This document shows, piece by piece, positions 1 through 12,800 of a stretch of DNA of 64,000 nt. A program made the position numbers and the translations under genes. Source of the stretch: Malaya genurostris (lineage: Eukaryota > Arthropoda > Insecta > Diptera > Culicidae); contig NC_080571.1 of NCBI RefSeq assembly GCF_030247185.1, forward strand, positions 16,647,631 through 16,711,630, in the 5' to 3' direction. Position 1 is the stretch's first letter; each line of letters starts with the position of its first letter. The notes beneath the pieces were generated by a model that was given only the letters and a program-made list of their open reading frames with translations, was not told the origin of the DNA and did not search any database.

Positions 1-468
1 GGATTTAGGCGTCATTCGTCATTCGGTTCCGAAATTTAATAACTTTAAATCAAGCAGTGCTTCAATGTGTTTATTGTGATCAAATTTGGAAAAATTATTA
101 CTGTGAGCTGATGATGAAATCCGACTTTCTTACCGTACTTTACTGTGTCGCTCCGAACAAGTACAAATTTACGAGATTTACTTGAATACGACCGACTGGC
201 AGACTGGCGCAAAATAATCAGATAACTTTTCCTGCTACATCAAAAATTAGAAAGCATTCAACGCTCGAATGTACATTCCAAGCCATTTCGCCAGCTGGAA
301 AGCCTGGCGTGGCCTGAATTTTCGAACGGCAGCACGCGCTGTGCTCCTCCAGGATGTTGAGTGTGGAGTGTGGGAAAAACGCCTCCCGGCGGAAGCTAAC
401 AAACAGTCATTTGACTAACAAAGACATTAATGAGAAAGTGAATTGCTGAAAATGTGTATATTTATGTG

Positions 469-503
469 GGTGTGTGAGTGTGTGTGTGTGTGTGTGTTTG
501 TAT
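469..503. repeat. GT microsatellite
   Basis: An interrupted (GT)n tract. It causes the valine/cysteine-rich run in the short plus-strand open frame that crosses it. Confidence 0.9.
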
Positions 504-1925
504 GTCGACAGCAAGGCAGTTTCGCGTTGGAGGAAAAACGTTGCGGTAGGGATGGGTTTCCGGGTGAGAGGGAAGCGATAACAAGCAGCAAATGTAGGAA
601 TATTTCCACGCCATCTATTCTCGCGAAGCCCCGTAGCGTTTTACTTTTAACGTAAGTCCTTGAAGAGCAGTTGGAGGATTCTGGAATTGTGCTTTTGCCT
701 GCGTTTATTTTTTTTGCTTTCCTCGGGTTTTGTTCCGCTTTCAGTGGCTGCTGATTTGCGGATCAAGGATGAAGAAATCTCACAACTCAAGTGTTCTTAC
801 AGGCAATGTTTGAATTCCTTTTGCGGTTTATTGTGCCAATATTATTTTCTGGATCGTCGAGGGTGCCATTGATGGCAAGGGAATTACTTTGAACGTTGTC
901 GTGTTACTATCATTTGCAACAGAGGGATCAATAGGACCAGCGAGCTGTAAAGTGTTTGGCAAGTTACGTTGTCAATTGTGTGATGATCAGTCAAGTAATC
1001 AAAATATATATGTAAGTGCTGGTCATCTTCATAAACAATATATCTCCTTACTTCAGAGCAGTAGCACGTCGTTGACAAAAATTACGAACGGAAAAGGTCA
1101 TATATTATTTCCCTGCGGAACATCAGAAGCAGATCATTACGAAATACGTTAAGTGTCGGAAGCGAGCGCACTTCGGAAGCGTATTTGACCATGTTGATGC
1201 GGAATCGGGTGGACTCGGGTCGGGAGGTCGATTAGTAGCAGAGATTGCATTTCACTAGAGTGATACACCAGGGCGTGGGTTTCAATTATACACTGTGGAT
1301 ACATTCGCTCCGCTCCACACATAGAGGAAAGCACACTTCTTCTCAGTGTCCAGACAGACAGACTTTGAGTGCGTGCTTGTGTTGAAAGAAGCTGGTGCGA
1401 GAGAATAACATTCTCTTCGCACGAATCGCTCTCACGTGCTCTCGCCTAAATACACCCAAGTGATCACTGGCGCGTGATGGTGAACGAACACTTCCGTGAA
1501 CTTCAATTAATAAAGAGTAGATCTGGCCTTGCTATGAAAAATTTGCAATGAAAACCGAAAATTTAACGATAAATTGTTTCATTTTGCTCATTTTGAGTGC
1601 CCCACGCTTCTGATACGCAAACCATACACCAGACCGCTCACCGGCGTGTACACCTCTGTGAAAGTATCTACATCCACCTCAGAGAATTTATTAGCTAATG
1701 CTCTAGCACTTTGGTGCGATTCAGTGCAGGAGGAGGTAAAAGGAAATAAACAAACGCACTCATGATGCGTGCACACTTTATACAACAGTGGTGTCTATAT
1801 GTGAAATAAAAGAGCTCTCGTTAAAGTTGTCAGTGCGAGGGGAGAAATTTTGCTTCGTCGCTCAGAGGAGATGGAAATCTCTGATTAGTAGTCACATGAC
1901 TAATTTTCATACTTTTACGTGCACC

Positions 1926-1978
1926 AGCAGTTTATGTTAAAGTGCTAATGTCACCCCACCGGTTCAACATAAACCGCT
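1926..1978. repeat. short hairpin repeat, copy 1
   Basis: The left arm AGCAGTTTATGTT and right arm AACATAAACCGCT form a 13-bp stem with one wobble pair around a loop of about 27 nt. A second copy with the same arms but a different loop lies at 40840-40887. Conserved arms with diverged loops suggest a small foldback element rather than chance. Confidence 0.55.
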
Positions 1979-2180
1979 AAGCTGACGAGAAGTTTATGCT
2001 ACTTACGATTCATTTTATTGTCGTCTTTCCTGACGTATCGAACGAAAACATGTGACGTGTTTCTGGCCTTCATCAGATAGTAGTCATTTTGGAAGTTTAT
2101 TCCCTCATGGGTATCCAGTTTTTGCACACTGCTCGCTACAAGTTGTCATATTTTCCAGCTTCGTCTTCGATTAAAAATAA

Positions 2181-2855
2181 AGCGGGATGATTTTCGTTGA
2201 AATGGCTTTCGACGGAATGGTCTTTTCCGACTTAATTTTCGTCGGAACTGTTTTCTGCGATACGGCATGCAACCAAATGGCTCTCGATGGAACTAGCTTC
2301 TAACTAGGAGACTTTTTGTGAAACAGTTTTCTGCGAAATGACTTTTAGTGCTACGGCTTTTGACGAAATGGCTTCCGAAACGGCCTTCAGCAGAATGACT
2401 TTCTGTGGAACGTTTTTCGGCGGAATGACTTTCGGTGGAATGTCTCTTGACGAAACGGCTTTTGGCGGAATGGCCTTCGGTGAAATGTCTCTTGGAGAAA
2501 CGAATTTCGGTCAAACGATTTTCAACAATTCGGTTTTTTTGTGAAACGATTTTTCAGCGAATTGGCTTATATCGAAACGCGCCTTTTGCGGAATTAATTC
2601 TGGTGAAACGGCTTTCGGTTAAATTACTTTCTGTGGAAAGACTTTAAAGGAATGGCTTTCGGTGAAATGGTTTTCTACGAAGTGGCTTATGTTAGAAAGG
2701 CTTTGAAACGAATGATATTTGGTGAAACAATGAGGGGGTTTTCGGTGAAATCGCCTGCAGCGAAACGGCCTGTAGGAGGAAATGGCTTTCTGTGGCATTA
2801 CGTTTGGTGAAATGGTTTTCGGCGGATATGGCTTTTTGAAATGATTGATACACGG
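2181..2855. repeat. degenerate 15-bp tandem array, block 1
   Basis: About 45 units of a 15-bp motif close to AATGGCTTTCGGTGA. The clearest run is 2390-2530, where successive units differ at 2-6 positions. Because 15 is divisible by three, the reading frame is kept and 2338-2544 stays open, giving five-residue units such as MAFGE, MSLGE and TNFGQ. The array stops at 2855, exactly where an inserted-looking block begins. Read as decayed minisatellite, not as a gene. Confidence 0.85.
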
Positions 2856-5800
2856 TGTAACATAATTTTCAAAATCCTGTTTATTTTCTGTTACTTAAGT
2901 ATAAGGTTAAGTATAAACCTCCATTCTCCTATTCTAGTTTACTTTCTAGTTTACATATTCTTACGGCGGTAGGGAAAGTAACAGTACATAAGCCTTAGCC
3001 AATTGCGTTGCTTCGCGAGGCTTTTCGTTCGATAACGGAAGGAGAGCGCGAAAGAAGAGTGTGAGAATCAGGAACGAGTATTCCCGATCAACAAGGGAGA
3101 ACAAAATTGTATCCGGGGTTGTTTCATTTTTTCTATCTAAATTAGTCATAATCTTGGTCTCGTTAATAGTTAAAATAACAGAAATTATAACTCAATTTAA
3201 TCTAGGTTGTAACAAAATTGTTACAATCCTTGATATGTAAATATCAATATTATATCTAAGTTTGTTACAAATTTAGTACGACTTTTCAGTTATTATTACC
3301 CATTTTTTGGGGGAAAGGCTTTACCGTGCAAATCTAAAAATAGATTCGCGACGTAAGATGAAATTCCATATCTTTAGGCGTTTTGATTTGCCATAAAATA
3401 GTATGCAGTTATGCGACTTGTGGTTTCGAACCGGGAAGTTTTGAGTTGCTGACATACGCTACGATTGCATTGGGGCATGAGAACCCACTGAGGACAGCAG
3501 GATATATTGGAGTCATATAATAACTAGTGTAAGTCTATATTGCTCCCCACCTCTTTCGTCGTTTCTTTCCAAACGGCATATTAATGACAAAGGGGCTATT
3601 TTAGAACTATGAGCAATCTTTTTTTGGTACTGAAGAACAGTAATAAATGAACGGAAATGACTACATTCAGTGAAACAAATTTCTTACTACCTTACAGAAT
3701 ATGAGGAAGTTTACTAATTAATGACAGTTTTTCAGTTTGTTTCTTTTTTGTACCAAGAGGGCCGACTTTCAAATAACATTTGAATCAGTTCGCTCGTTCA
3801 GTTGAAGTAGTGAATTGTCTGTATGTGTATGTATGTCGATTGGCGGGAATATTTGATTGAAATGTGCACTTAATTTTCTCGGAAATGGCTGGATCGAATT
3901 TCTTAAATTTAGATTAGAGTAAAAATTCGTTGGAAAGACAGTGCAAAATCTGAAGAAGTGTATATTATATCGATTCGATTAGCATGTTTTTATGATTGAT
4001 GATCAATCAATTGCCTATTAGTCAGATTAGTTTGCGATATCCGCTGCCAGAAGCTCCGCAAGTAATGTTCAAACACCATCGAAATTAAACTTTTATTCCG
4101 GTTTGATTGTTTGATATCTACCTAGATTGACTTACAGAAAAATGATTCAAATTGAAGTTCTCATAATGCACCGACCCGCATTATGAGAACTTCCATTTGA
4201 ATCATTTTTCTGTGAGCTTTAAACTCAACATTGCAAATTTTAAATCCCAGCTCACGATTCCGGATTGGAGACATGAATAAATTGAACTTTTCAAATCGAA
4301 GGTGCGATAAAACGTTTTTAGTCTGATTCATGAATGTAAAAATGTCCATGCAATGATCTGTAATTCGTAGATCTTATTCATTGATGACCTAACCAACTTA
4401 TTTCGATTTTACTGGTTTTGAATCCAAAAATTGTGAAAGTGATTCGATATTACTTTATCATGCTTTAGGCCATGATATCATCAGCGCCACCAGTGAACAT
4501 TTTTCAATGTAATATTAGCAAAGCTTTTTATTTAGAATCAATCCATAAATCATACCAATCAAAGGTTGAGTAAAATAGCTATATTATTAGCAAAACCCTT
4601 GTTACCTTCTAAGTAGATGTTAAGAATTTATCAATGGGAGTGATAAGCATCTAATATTTCTACAAAATCGCATATCACAAATAGAGAATAATATTCATCT
4701 TAAGTTTAAAATCAATATCCTTGACCCACCACAACTACGCAAAGAATCATCAGATTAACATAGTATAAAATACAGCAAAAACTAAAGATAAATCCATACG
4801 AGTTTTTTTAAGAGTTTTTTTTTTCTCTATTTCCAGTATATCCGAGGTCCGGTAAAACTAAAGTCGCTATTTTCAATCTACAACTAAAGCTCCTAAACAT
4901 CGAAGAAGTATTGAGCTGAGTTTAGATTCTGATTTGAGCCCAGTTTAGATTTTGTTTTTCGTTTATTGCAGCGTCACTTTTGAAGACGTTTTGAAATTTT
5001 TAACACTTCTCACTTTGTTTTTTTTTTGGAAACAATCGGTCACCGATAAAGTTAAAGAATTCAAGCATTAATTTGACTCAAAGCTTATGAAAATCATCTC
5101 TGAGGAAACATTACAGAAATCAATGAACTGAGTCGAATGCTATATCACTTTATAAAATATTTCTTTGTTCGAAGGCTAAAAAGCGCAAAATCATCTTAAA
5201 AAATACTTATTTTCAATTTAAAATTAATATTTGAATAAAAACTTTACACAGTTTAAGTAGGAATTACTGAGGAACGTTCTCATTTTTTCCGTCTTTTCAA
5301 AATCAAATACCAAATTATTGTGTTCAAAAGCATCTTCAGGTATGTGGAATTGGAAAATATGTTTGTTAATGCTCTTTATTGAAGCATAACATTACTCGGG
5401 TTGAAAGTCAAAAACAAGATCGACAAAAGTGTTTGAACTCTTTTTTTCTCAATTCTCTAGTATAGTTTTACTTGAAAAATAACGGCCCTTAATATAGTAT
5501 CTGGACTTGCTATAATCTTAATAAAACCTGAATGTTTGTTTCTGATTTGGAATCATATTTATAACATAATGAGATATAAATGTTAGGATCATATATAATT
5601 TTTATAGAATCCTGTTATGCTCTGTTGATCGGGTTTTTACGTGCGTTTAATTTATTCTAAAGAGCGAGTGAGTGCCTGTCGTGAGTGTACGGGGGTACTT
5701 GACCTAGATCGGTGAGTTGCTGTCGTACGGTACTTTGTCTGTAATGCTTTGAATAGCGTTTATGTTTGAAACATGAACCTTGTTGTCTGTTTTATGTCCG

Positions 5801-5933
5801 TATTTATTTTGTGATGTCAAGAGTAAGAGAGAGTGGTAAGCTGTATGTTTGTTTTTAAGTGTTTCGATAAGAGTGGTCTTAAATGCTTGGGAACGTTATC
5901 TTGGATTGCGCGACGTAGAGTGGTCATGTTACA
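2856..5933. mobile_element. candidate 3.1-kb insertion splitting the 15-bp array
   Basis: The block begins TGTAACAT and ends ATGTTACA, an 8-bp inverted repeat with the TG...CA ends typical of retroviral-type LTRs. It lies exactly between 15-bp repeat blocks on both sides. It is AT-rich with no open frame beyond 62 residues and no recognisable reverse transcriptase, integrase or transposase. No target-site duplication is visible (CACGG on the left, GCTTT on the right). It could be a solo LTR, a non-autonomous element, or unrelated DNA with chance termini. Confidence 0.35.
4131..4216. other. near-perfect 36-bp-stem hairpin
   Basis: Positions 4134-4169 pair with 4178-4213 with a single mismatch, around the 8-nt loop ACCGACCC. 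Three further pairs (one a G-U wobble) extend the stem outward to 4131 and 4216. Both arms contain AGTTCTCATAATGC or its complement. The stem length fits a microRNA precursor or a foldback transposon remnant. Perfect pairing over 36 bp is more typical of a young inverted repeat than of an old miRNA. Confidence 0.7.
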
Positions 5934-8372
5934 GCTTTCGATGGAATATCTTTCGATGAAACGGTTTTTAGTGGTAAGATTATTGCAATTTTGTAAAATG
6001 ACCTTTTAGTAAAACGGATTTGTGAGGAATGACTTTCCGCAGTTAGGCTTTCGGTGAAATGCTTTACGGCGAAAAAACATCTTTCGATGAATCAGTTTTC
6101 AGTGTAATGGCTTTCGGGGAATTGACTTTTGGAGAAACAATTTTCGGTCAAATGACTATCGACTATTCGGCTTTTGTTGAAATGATTTTTCGGCGAAAAA
6201 GCTAAACGGTGTTTTGCGGAATGAATTTATGTGAAACGGCTCTCGGTTGAATGGCTTCTTGCGGAATGACTTTCCGTAAAATAGTCTTTGGTGGAAAGGA
6301 TTTCGGTAAAATGACAAAAAATTTTTTTGTCTTCCGGCGAAATTATTTTTGAAAAACACGTTTTCGTTCGAATGATTTTCGACTATTGATAGAATGATTT
6401 TTCGGTGATTGTACGAAATGGCCTTCTGCAGAATGACTTTTGGTGAAACATCTTTCGACGAAACGGCTTTTGGTGGGACGGCTTTCGGAGGAATGATTTT
6501 TGGTGAAATGCTTTTCGGTTAAATGACTTTCGACAATTTGACTTTCGGTGGGAGTGATTTTCGGTGAAATAACAATTAGCAAAACAGCTTTCTTTTGAAT
6601 GGTTTTTGATAACATGGTTGAAAAAACGTCTTTCGGTGAAATGACCTTTGATTAAACATATTTCGGTCGAATGGCTTTTGATCATTAGGCTTTTAATGGA
6701 ATGTTTTTTTTTTGGCGGAATACCTTTTAGCGAAACGACCTTCTGTGGGATGACTTTCGGTGATGCAGTTTTCGGCTAAATGGCTATCTGTGAAATAATT
6801 TTCGATGATACGGCTTTTGGTAAAATAACTTTCAACGAAACGGGTTTTGGAGAATTTTTAAGTGACTATCTGTTAAATGTCTTTCGATTAAATGTATTTC
6901 GATGAAACGGCATTTGGCGAAACGATTTTTGATGATACGGATCTCGGTCAAATGACTTTAGACGATTTGGTTTTCGGTATAATTGCTTTTAGCGGATATT
7001 GGCGGGATGAAATTTTAATGAAACGGCTGAAATGTCTTTCGACAATACGTCTACCTGTAGAACGGTTTCAAGTAAAATAACCTTTAATGAAATATTAGGC
7101 GTCAAGTGGAATGATTTTTTCGGAAAGTGGTTCTTAGCAAAACGACTTTCGGCTAAATGACCTTCTCCGAATTGAAATAGCTTTTGTTGGAACGGCTTTC
7201 GGTGTAATATTTTTTTTTTAAGAAATCGCTTTTAGTGGAACGACTTTAAAAAAGGACTTTCGAGGATTCAGCGTTTGGTTGAATCGTTGTTCGACGGAAT
7301 AACTTCCAACGATACAGCCGGTTTTTATCTTTCAGCCGGAATATCTTTCGTAGAATGTTTTTTCGGCAAAATTGCTTTTAACGAAGCGGCCTTCCGGAGA
7401 AACGACCTTCAGCAGGCTGGCTTTCGGCCAAAATCGGCTTCTGTGGATATGTCTTTTGGTGAAATATCTTTCGATGACAAGGTTTTTGGTCGAATGATTT
7501 ATTGTCAAAATAGCTTTTGGAGAAACGATTTTCTGCGAAATGGCTTTCGATCAACCGACTTTCGACAATTTGATTTTCTATGAAAGTGGTATTCGATGAA
7601 ATAGCTTTCAGCAAAACGGCCTTCTGCGGAATGACTTTCGGATAAACGCCTCTCGGTTAAATGGCTTTCTGCGGAATGACTTTCGGTAATATGGTCTTTG
7701 GCGGGATGGCTTTCGGGGAAATGTCTTTCAACGAAACGGCATTCGAGCCCCGACCTGGAAGGATTCGTAGTGTCAGTAGAATCGTAGCACTAGCCATGTA
7801 CTGGTTCTGTACACTCTGAATCGGCTGCGAAGTCTGTTGAAACAGAAGGTCAAATTCCACTACAGGAATGTAATACCAAGGCTTCAAGAATGATATTTGG
7901 TGAAACGGCTTCCGTTAAATCGATTTTCAACTATTCGGTTTGCAGTGTAAGTAGTTGCGTAAAATAACTTTTTTTTTGCGAAATGAATTCCGGTGAAACG
8001 GCTGAAATGTCTCTCGGGAAATAGTCTTTCCCGTGTTTTTGGTCAAACGTCTTTCGACGAAACGGATTCCAGTGGAATGGTTTTCGACGATAATTTTCTA
8101 TGAAACTGTTGTATATAAAATGACTTTCGATGAAATGGATTTCGATCAAATGATTTTCGCGAATTGTGCTTTCGATGACATTAAGGAACTAGTTTTTTTC
8201 GAAACGGTTTACTGCTGAATGAATTTAGGTGAAATGATTTTCGAAAAAATGGCTTTTGGAAAAATGTCTTTTGACGAAACGGTTTTTGGTGGAACGGTTT
8301 TCAACGGAACGATATTTTTTGGAATGATATTTTGGTGGAATAGCTGTCAATGAAATGCCTTTCGCTGAAAGC
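5934..8372. repeat. degenerate 15-bp tandem array, block 2
   Basis: About 150 units of the same 15-bp motif as block 1, with indels that shift the frame repeatedly. Open plus-strand stretches at 6892-7080, 7275-7583 and 8033-8218 translate to five-residue units with phenylalanine or leucine at the centre (for example NEAAF, RRNDL, QQAGF, RSTDF). This resembles the A(D/N)LXX rhythm of pentapeptide-repeat proteins. Stops and frameshifts between stretches, and openness on the opposite strand too, argue against a current gene. A SINE fragment sits inside at 7740-7886. Confidence 0.85.
7740..7886 (+). mobile_element. 5'-truncated tRNA-derived SINE fragment
   Basis: Homologous to the full-length SINE at 32191-32395 from the box B region (TTCGAGCCCCGACCTGG) to the shared 3' end (GTAATACCAAGGCTT). 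The tRNA-like box A part is missing, as expected from incomplete reverse transcription. It interrupts the 15-bp array, so it inserted after the array had formed. Confidence 0.8.
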
Positions 8373-8862
8373 TAAAATAATTCAAAATAGTGTTCTTTCT
8401 TTTATTTACCCTTTCATTAACTTTCGAGTTTCAAGTAAAAATCGTACACTATGCTTCCAAAATCAATTATGACTGAAAACGATTCCCAATGAAATTTATC
8501 TTTTGGTGCTCGTATTTACTATTTAGATACTATTTTAGTATAGTGATTTTGGTTCCTAAAGACGAACTGGAGTATAATAATTTTTATTTATCACTTTTCA
8601 GACACTTTTTGTAGTGGTTTTCATTATATTGAAGAATAAAAGAGAATTGAAATTCGATTGAATTTCCGTGCAGACGATATTTTGTTTTCTTCTTGTAGGG
8701 AAATGATTGTCGTTAGCTTTGATACTCTCTTTTGTTGAAGTGAAAGATGAAAATGTTTCGTTTCTGTTTGTTTGTTTTGAATGTTATCATTAACGAATGA
8801 GTCAGCGATCAAACAAAAATGAGGCTGTTGGATTGGATTCTTTCATTGCAAATATGTTACAT
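8373..8862. other. AT-rich gap between 15-bp array blocks
   Basis: No repeat units and no gene. The right edge carries ATGTTACA (8854-8861) just before the 15-bp units resume. This is the same octamer that ends the larger inserted block at 5926-5933. No matching TGTAACAT is visible at the left edge. Confidence 0.5.
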
Positions 8863-9135
8863 TTTCGGCACTGGTCGGAGGAATAGCTTTTGGTGAAGTA
8901 ACTTTCGGCAAAATGACGGCAAATCGATATGGCTGTCGGTGATATGATTTTTGGGAAAATGATGTTCGACGAAATGACCCAAACATCGTTTGATGAAAGC
9001 GTTGTCGACGGTGGATTCTGGCAGAATGGTTTTCGGTGAAAAGGGAATCAGTGAAAAAGCGAACCGTTCTTCTACGGATTGGCTTTCGATGAAACGGCAT
9101 TCAGCGGAATGGCCTTGTGTGGAATGACTGTCGAT
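8863..9135. repeat. degenerate 15-bp tandem array, block 3
   Basis: About 18 diverged units of the same motif (for example GGCTTTCGATGAAAC, GGAATGGCCTTGTGT). This is the right-hand end of the array system that begins at 2181. Confidence 0.8.
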
Positions 9136-9664
9136 AAGGCGACTATATCGATATATCTGTCCGGCTTATTTAATCTACGATTCATTCGTCGAAAATTTTT
9201 ATCAGAATAAAACTTATCACAATGTTTTGTACTACTGTCCGGAAAATTTTATGAAGAGTAATGTTGGCAAGGATGGCTTTTATCGTATCGAAGAACGCTG
9301 TCTAGCAACTCTTCACACGATTCAATCAGTGCCATCAAAGAGAGACGGATATCATCGCAGCACCAGAAAAACCGGCATGGTTCATTTCACATAGAATAGA
9401 CACCAGTGTGAGAGCGAATTTCTATCGATGGCCTGTCTGAGCATCACGAGTTAGCAAGCTGCTGTGGGGATTCTCTCTGAAGCAATAAACGGTCGCTTAT
9501 TCTCATTACGCGATCCGATTCTATATGGGCAGTGGATAATTGCGATAGATTCATGCTACTATTACCGCTTATTCTAACTATGTGCATATAACCTTTGTAT
9601 AAGTTGTGTCTATGAAAATGTATGTGAATGCTCCACAAAAGTGTTATGAAATATTGCAACCTAG
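9136..9664. other. unique-looking spacer
   Basis: No repeat, no open frame longer than about 70 residues and no recognisable product. It separates the 15-bp array from the TA-flanked satellite-bearing element. Confidence 0.5.
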
Positions 9665-9829
9665 TACACCGAAACCTCCATTTACGAACTAAACGGGGGT
9701 TCGTAAATGGAGGTAGTTCGTAAAAAAAGTTTACGTTATTTGGGATTTGGTTCGTAAAAAACAGTTTACGTTATTTGGAATTTACTTCGTAAAAAAAGTT
9801 TTGTGTAATGAATGTGGAAACCCCCAATC

Positions 9830-12800
9830 ACATGGCCATTTTCGGAACGGATGTGATAAGTGGGTACAAGAAAATGATGTTTGGGGTTGGTTCAAAATCC
9901 AAGATGGCGACTTCCGGTTTATCGATATCCTTAAACATCCTTACAATGTGGGTATTTTCGGAACGGGATTGATGAGTAGATGACGGAAAACGATGTTTGA
10001 AGTAGTTCGGAAATCCAAGATGGCGACTTCCGGTTTGTCTATATTTCTTAAAAACCTTTACAATGTGGGTATTTTCGAAACAAGATTGATGAGTAGTTGA
10101 CGGAAAACGATGTTTGAAGTGGTCTGTAAATCCAAGATGGCGACTTCTGGTTTGTCGATATTCCTTAAAAACCTTTACAATGTGGGTATTTTCGAAACAA
10201 GATTGATGAGTAGTTGACGGAAAACGATGTTTGAAGTGGTTCGTAAATCCAAGATGGCGACTTCCGGTTTATCAATATTCCTAAATGTGGGTATATCCGG
10301 AACAGGATTGATGAGTAGATGACGGAAAACTATGTTTGAAGTAGTTCGGAAATCCAAGATGGCGACTTCTGGTTTGTCGATATTCCTTAAAAACCATTAC
10401 AATGTGTGTATTTTCGGAAAAGGATTGATGAGTAGATGACGGAAACGATGTTTGAAGTGGTTCGTAAATCCAAGATGGCGACTTCCGGTTTATCAATATT
10501 CCTAAAAACCTTTACAATGTGGGTATTTCCGGAACAGGATTGGTGAGTAGTTGACGGAAAACGATGTTTGAAGTAGTTCGGAAATCCAAGATGGCGACTT
10601 CTGGTTCATCGATATTCCTTAAAAACCTTTACAATGTGGGTATTTTCGGAACGGGATTGATGAGTAGTTGACGGAAAACGATGTTTGAAGTGGTTCGTAA
10701 ATCCAAGATGGCGACTTCCGATTTATCAATATTCCTAAAAACCTTTACAATGTGGGTATTTCCGGAACAGGATTGGTGAGTAGTTCACGGAAAACGATGT
10801 TTGAAGTAGTTCGGAAATCCAAGATGGCGACTTCTGGTTTGTCGATATTCCTTAAAAACCATTACAATGTGTGTATTTTCGGAAAAGGATTGATGAGTAG
10901 ATGACGGAAACGATGTTTGAAGTGGTTCGTAAATCCAAGATGGCGACTTCCGGTTTATCAATATTCCTAAAAACCTTTACAATGTGGGTATTTCCGGAAC
11001 AGGATTGGTGAGTAGTTGACGGAAAACGATGTTTGAAGTAGTTCGGAAATCCAAGATGGCGACTTCTGGTTTATCGATATTCCTTAAAAACCTTTACAAT
11101 GTGGGTATTTTCGGAACGGGATTGATGAGTAGTTGACGGAAAACGATGTTTGAAGTGGTTCGTAAATCCAAGATGGCGACTTCCGATTTATCAATATTCC
11201 TAAAAACCTTTACAATGTGGGTATTTCCGGAACAGGATTGGTGAGTAGTTGACGGAAAACGATGTTTGAAGTGGTTCGGAAATCCAAGATGGCGACTTCC
11301 GGTTTGTCGATATTCCTTTAAAACCTTTACAATGTGGGTATTTCCGGAACAGGATTGGTGAGTAGTTGACGGAAAACGATGTTTGAAGTAGTGCGTAAAT
11401 CCAAGATGGCGACTTCCGATTTATCAATATTCCTAAAAACCTTTACAATGTGGGTATTTCCGGAACAGGATTGGTGAGTAGTTGACGGAAAACGAAGTTT
11501 GAAGAAGTTCGTAAATCCAAGATGGCGACTTCCGATTTATCAGTATTCCTAAAAACCTTTACAATGTGGGTATTTCCGGAACAGGATTGGTGAGTAGTTG
11601 ACGGAAAACGATGTTTGAAGTAGTTCGTAAATCCAAGATGGCGACTTCCGATTTATCAATATTCCTAAAAACCTTTACAATGTGGGTATTTCCGGAACAG
11701 GATTGGTGAGTAGTTGACGGAAAACGATGTTTGAAGTGGTTCGTAAATCCAAGATGGCGACTTCCGGTTTATCAATATTCCTAAAAACCTTTACAATGTG
11801 GGTATTTCCGGAACAGGATTGGTGAGTAGTTGACGGAAAACGATGTTTGAAGTGGTTCGTAAATCCAAGATGGCGACTTCCGATTTATCAATATTCCTAA
11901 AAACCTTTACAATGTGGGTATTTCCGGAACAGGATTGGTGAGTAGTTGACGGAAAACGATGTTTGAAGTGGTTCGGAAATCCAAGATGGCGACTTCCGGT
12001 TTGTCGATATTCCTTTAAAACCTTTACAATGTGAGTATTTCCGGAACAGGATTGGTGAGTAGTTGACGGAAAACGATGTTTGAAGTAGCTCGGAAATCCA
12101 AGATGGCGACTTCCGGTTTGTCTATATTCCTTAAAAACCTTTACAATGTGGGTATTTTCGAAACAAGATTGATGAGTAGTTGACAGAAAACGATGTTTGA
12201 AGTGGTCTGTAAATCCAAGATGGCGACTTCTGGTTTGTCGATATTCCTTAAAAACCTTTACAATGTGGGTATTTCCGGAACAGGATTGGTGAGTAGTTGA
12301 CGGAAAACGATGTTTGAAGTGGTTCGTAAATCCAAGATGGCGACTTCCGATTTATCAATATTCCTAAAAACCTTTACAATGTGGGTATTTCCGGAACAGG
12401 ATTGGTGAGTAGTTGACGGAAAACGATGTTTGAAGTGGTTCGTAAATCCAAGATGGCGACTTCCGATTTATCAATATTCCTAAAAACCTTTACAATGTGG
12501 GTATTTCCGGAACAGGATTGGTGAGTAGTTGACGGAAAACGATGTTTGAAGTAGCTCGGAAATCCAAGATGGCGACTTCCGGTTTGTCGATATTCCTTTA
12601 AAACCTTTACAATGTGGGTATTTTCGAAACAAGATTGGTGAGTAGTTGACGGAAAACGATGTTTGAAGTGGTTCGTAAATCCAAGATGGCGACTTCCGAT
12701 TTATCAATATTCCTAAAAACCTTTACAATGTGGGTATTTTCGGAACGGGATTGATGAGTAGTTGACGGAAAACGATGTTTGAAGTGGTTCGTAAATCCAA

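Larger units (their letters stand above)
1..2180. other. unique-looking non-coding DNA
   Basis: No open frame longer than about 90 residues and no recognisable domain. The stretch holds a GT microsatellite (469-503), a small imperfect hairpin at 1395-1422 (GTGCGAGAGAAT paired with ATTCTCTTCGCAC, one bulge) and one copy of a short hairpin repeat (1926-1978). It is mixed in composition and not visibly tandem. It could be intron or intergenic DNA. Confidence 0.6.

Noticed and set aside
1341..1380. TCAGT initiator-like start site with a possible downstream element
   Set aside because: TCAGT is common by chance (also near 1829), the downstream element does not fit, and no gene follows.
2338..2544. 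A functional pentapeptide-repeat gene
   Set aside because: Short open pieces are broken by stops and frameshifts, and the opposite strand is equally open. Kept only as a finding about the repeat.
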